In this document: piece after piece, positions 13,228 through 14,904 of the stretch
How the letters are laid out: each line of letters starts with the position of its first letter
Numbering within the stretch: the first letter of the stretch is position 1
NCBI GenBank assembly: GCA_003221085.1
Contig: QHUD01000094.1
Location: 1-14,904, forward strand
DNA from: Gemmatimonadota bacterium
GTDB taxonomy: Bacteria; Gemmatimonadota; Gemmatimonadetes; Gemmatimonadales; GWC2-71-9
DNA length: 14,904 bases
Direction of reading: 5' to 3'
Translations under genes and position numbers: made by a program
The notes under the pieces: model-generated
What the model was told of the DNA's origin: nothing
Databases searched by the model: none
Seen by the model: only the letters and a program-made list of their open reading frames with translations

Positions 13228-14904
13228 CCGCCCAGACGGTCACCATCGACGATGTCTGCATCAACACCATCCGCGTGCTCAGCATCGATGCCGTAGAGCA
13301 GGCGGCGTCAGGACATCCGGGAATGCCAATGGGCGCCGCCCCGATGGCCTACGTGCTGTGGACGCGACACCTCCGGCATGACCCCACACAGCCGAAATGG
13401 GTCAATCGCGACCGGTTCGTCCTCTCGGCGGGGCACGGGAGCATGCTGCTCTACAGCCTGTTGTGTCTGACGGGGTACGACCTCACGCTGGACGACCTCA
13501 AGCACTTCCGGCGCTGGGGCAGCCGAACCCCAGGGCATCCTGAGCGAGGCAGCAGCAGCGGGATCGAGGTGACCACGGGGCCGCTCGGCCAAGGGTTCGG
13601 CAATGCCGTCGGGATGGCGATGGCGGAACGCTGGCTGGCCGCCACGTTCAACCGGCCGGGTCACTCGATCGTCGACCACCGGACCTACGTCATCGCGAGC
13701 GACGGGGACCTGATGGAGGGCGTTGCCGCCGAAGCGGCATCGCTCGCCGGCGACCTGCATCTCGGCCGGCTGATCGTGCTCTACGACTCGAACCGCATTA
13801 CCCTCTCGGCAACCACCAACGTCACCTTCTCGGAAGACGTCGGGGCGCGCTTCGCGGCATACGGCTGGCACGTCCAGCACGTGGACGGGATGGACCTGGC
13901 CGCGGTCGACGCGGCGCTCGCGGCAGCCCGCGCCGAGGAGAGCCGGCCCTCGCTCATCGTGGCGCGCACGCACATCGGGTTCGGGAGCCCGCACAAGCAG
14001 GACACCTTCCAGGCCCACGGCGAGCCGCTGGGGGCGGACGAAGTGCGGCTGACCAAGCGGGCCTACGGCTGGCCGGAAGACCGCACGTTTTACGTCCCCG
14101 AGGAGGTGCAGCGGGAATTCGCCAAGGTCGGCACGCGCGGGGCGGCGTGGCGCAACGCCTGGCAGCAGGTCATGGACGGCTACCGTGCCGCACACGGGGA
14201 GCTCGCCGACGAGTTCGACCGCGTCATGGCAGGACAGCTTCCCCCGCACTGGGACGACCGGCTGCCGACATACACGCCCCAGGACGGCGCGGTGGCCACG
14301 CGAGACGCCGGTGGCAAGGCGATCGAGGCACTGGCCGAGTCGGTGCCGAATCTCGTCGGCGGGTCGGCGGATCTGGATCCGTCCACGCGCACAATGATGA
14401 AAGGCAAGGGAGACTTCCAGAGCGCGACCGTGCCGGAGGACGGGCAGACCCCGCCGACCCAGGGAGCGGCGGGCGGGGTGTGGGGGTACGCGGGACGGAA
14501 CCTCCACTTCGGGATCCGCGAGCACGCGATGACCGCGATCCTCACGGGAATGGCGCATCACGGGGGCGTGGTGCCGTTCGGCGCGACCTTCCTGACGTTC
14601 TCGGACTACATGCGCCCGAGTATCCGGCTCGCCGCGTTGAGCGCGGGACACGTGATCTACGTGTGGACCCACGACAGCATCGCACTGGGCGAGGACGGAC
14701 CAACGCATCAACCGGTCGAGCAGCTCGCCAGTCTGCGGGCGATGCCGAACCTGCTGCTGCTCCGGCCGGCCGACGCCAACGAAACGGTCGAGGCGTGGCG
14801 GATCGCGATGCGGCACACGAGCGGGCCCGTCGGTCTAGTGCTCACACGCCAGAAGCTGCCGGTACTCGACCGGACCACGCTCGCCCCGTCCGCAGGCACC
14901 GCAC
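13224..14904 (+). CDS. tkt: Transketolase, C-terminus cut by window edge
   Basis: A thiamine diphosphate enzyme that moves two-carbon ketol units between pentose, hexose and triose phosphates. 560 codons are visible of an expected 660-700; there is no stop before the edge. Seen are QAASGHPGMPMGAAPMAYVLW (His31 region), SAGHGSMLLYSLL (68-80), TTGPLGQGFGNAVGMAMAE (117-135), the ThDP/Mg motif SDGDLMEGVAAEA (159-171) with DSN at 188-190, and in the pyrimidine domain FGIREHAM with the catalytic Glu433, then EDGPTHQPVEQLASLRAMPN. The missing part is the C-terminal domain and the end of the pyrimidine domain. The ATG at 13224 overlaps the pgi stop by 4 nt, so translation is coupled through tal-pgi-tkt. 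It could be full length beyond the window; nothing suggests a break. Confidence 0.96.
   Translation, partial: MTAQTVTIDDVCINTIRVLSIDAVEQAASGHPGMPMGAAPMAYVLWTRHLRHDPTQPKWVNRDRFVLSAGHGSMLLYSLLCLTGYDLTLDDLKHFRRWGSRTPGHPERGSSSGIEVTTGPLGQGFGNAVGMAMAERWLAATFNRPGHSIVDHRTYVIASDGDLMEGVAAEAASLAGDLHLGRLIVLYDSNRITLSATTNVTFSEDVGARFAAYGWHVQHVDGMDLAAVDAALAAARAEESRPSLIVARTHIGFGSPHKQDTFQAHGEPLGADEVRLTKRAYGWPEDRTFYVPEEVQREFAKVGTRGAAWRNAWQQVMDGYRAAHGELADEFDRVMAGQLPPHWDDRLPTYTPQDGAVATRDAGGKAIEALAESVPNLVGGSADLDPSTRTMMKGKGDFQSATVPEDGQTPPTQGAAGGVWGYAGRNLHFGIREHAMTAILTGMAHHGGVVPFGATFLTFSDYMRPSIRLAALSAGHVIYVWTHDSIALGEDGPTHQPVEQLASLRAMPNLLLLRPADANETVEAWRIAMRHTSGPVGLVLTRQKLPVLDRTTLAPSAGTA

Noticed and set aside
13308..14816. 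502-codon minus-strand open frame opposite transketolase
   Set aside because: Transketolase motifs on the plus strand cover the whole stretch; the antisense translation has no family features.
1..14904. tRNA, rRNA, CRISPR, insertion sequence, prophage or attachment site
   Set aside because: I looked on both strands for cloverleaf-like T-loops, regular direct repeats, transposase motifs and terminal inverted repeats and saw none. Gene content reads as ordinary chromosomal operons.

Overview
The window is GC-rich (roughly two thirds G+C by eye), densely coded chromosomal bacterial DNA with no RNA gene, insertion sequence, CRISPR array or phage gene that I can see. The organism is probably a Gram-negative-type soil or groundwater bacterium: it uses a sigma-54-dependent activator and carries a large UPF0182 membrane protein and an oxidative-stress-like small-enzyme operon. 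Lineages such as Methylomirabilota/Rokubacteria would fit. That placement is inference from gene content only; no marker gene is present.

Layout. Positions 1-9229 are all on the minus strand. Read in the direction of transcription, they hold: (a) a UPF0182 family membrane protein (9229-6473), standing alone; (b) a tight three-gene operon (6133-4261) with an HtrA-like trypsin/PDZ protein that has lost its catalytic His and Ser, a minimal trypsin-like protease with an intact His-Asp-Ser triad, and a short NarL/LuxR-type regulator with a shrunken receiver domain; (c) a sigma-54 enhancer-binding regulator with two PAS domains (4127-2325); (d) an operon of a STAS-domain protein, a SnoaL/NTF2-like protein, a YcaC-like isochorismatase-family hydrolase and an NmrA-type NAD(P)-binding protein, which runs off the left edge (2246-1). 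A perfect 16-bp palindrome lies between (c) and (d).

Positions 9672-14904 are on the plus strand and form a sugar-phosphate operon: a putative 36-residue leader ORF, a HAD phosphatase, transaldolase (tal), glucose-6-phosphate isomerase (pgi) and transketolase (tkt, cut by the right edge). ATGA stop/start overlaps couple leader to HAD, tal to pgi and pgi to tkt. Together tal, pgi and tkt interconvert pentose, hexose and triose phosphates. The HAD enzyme probably acts on a related phosphate ester.

The best candidate for something not yet described is the protease/pseudoprotease/regulator cassette at 4261-6133. Its three genes are joined by two successive 4-nt overlaps (ATGA and GTGA), none shows an export signal, and the layout suggests a cytoplasmic proteolysis-linked transcriptional switch. 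The second is the short leader ORF in front of the sugar-phosphate operon.
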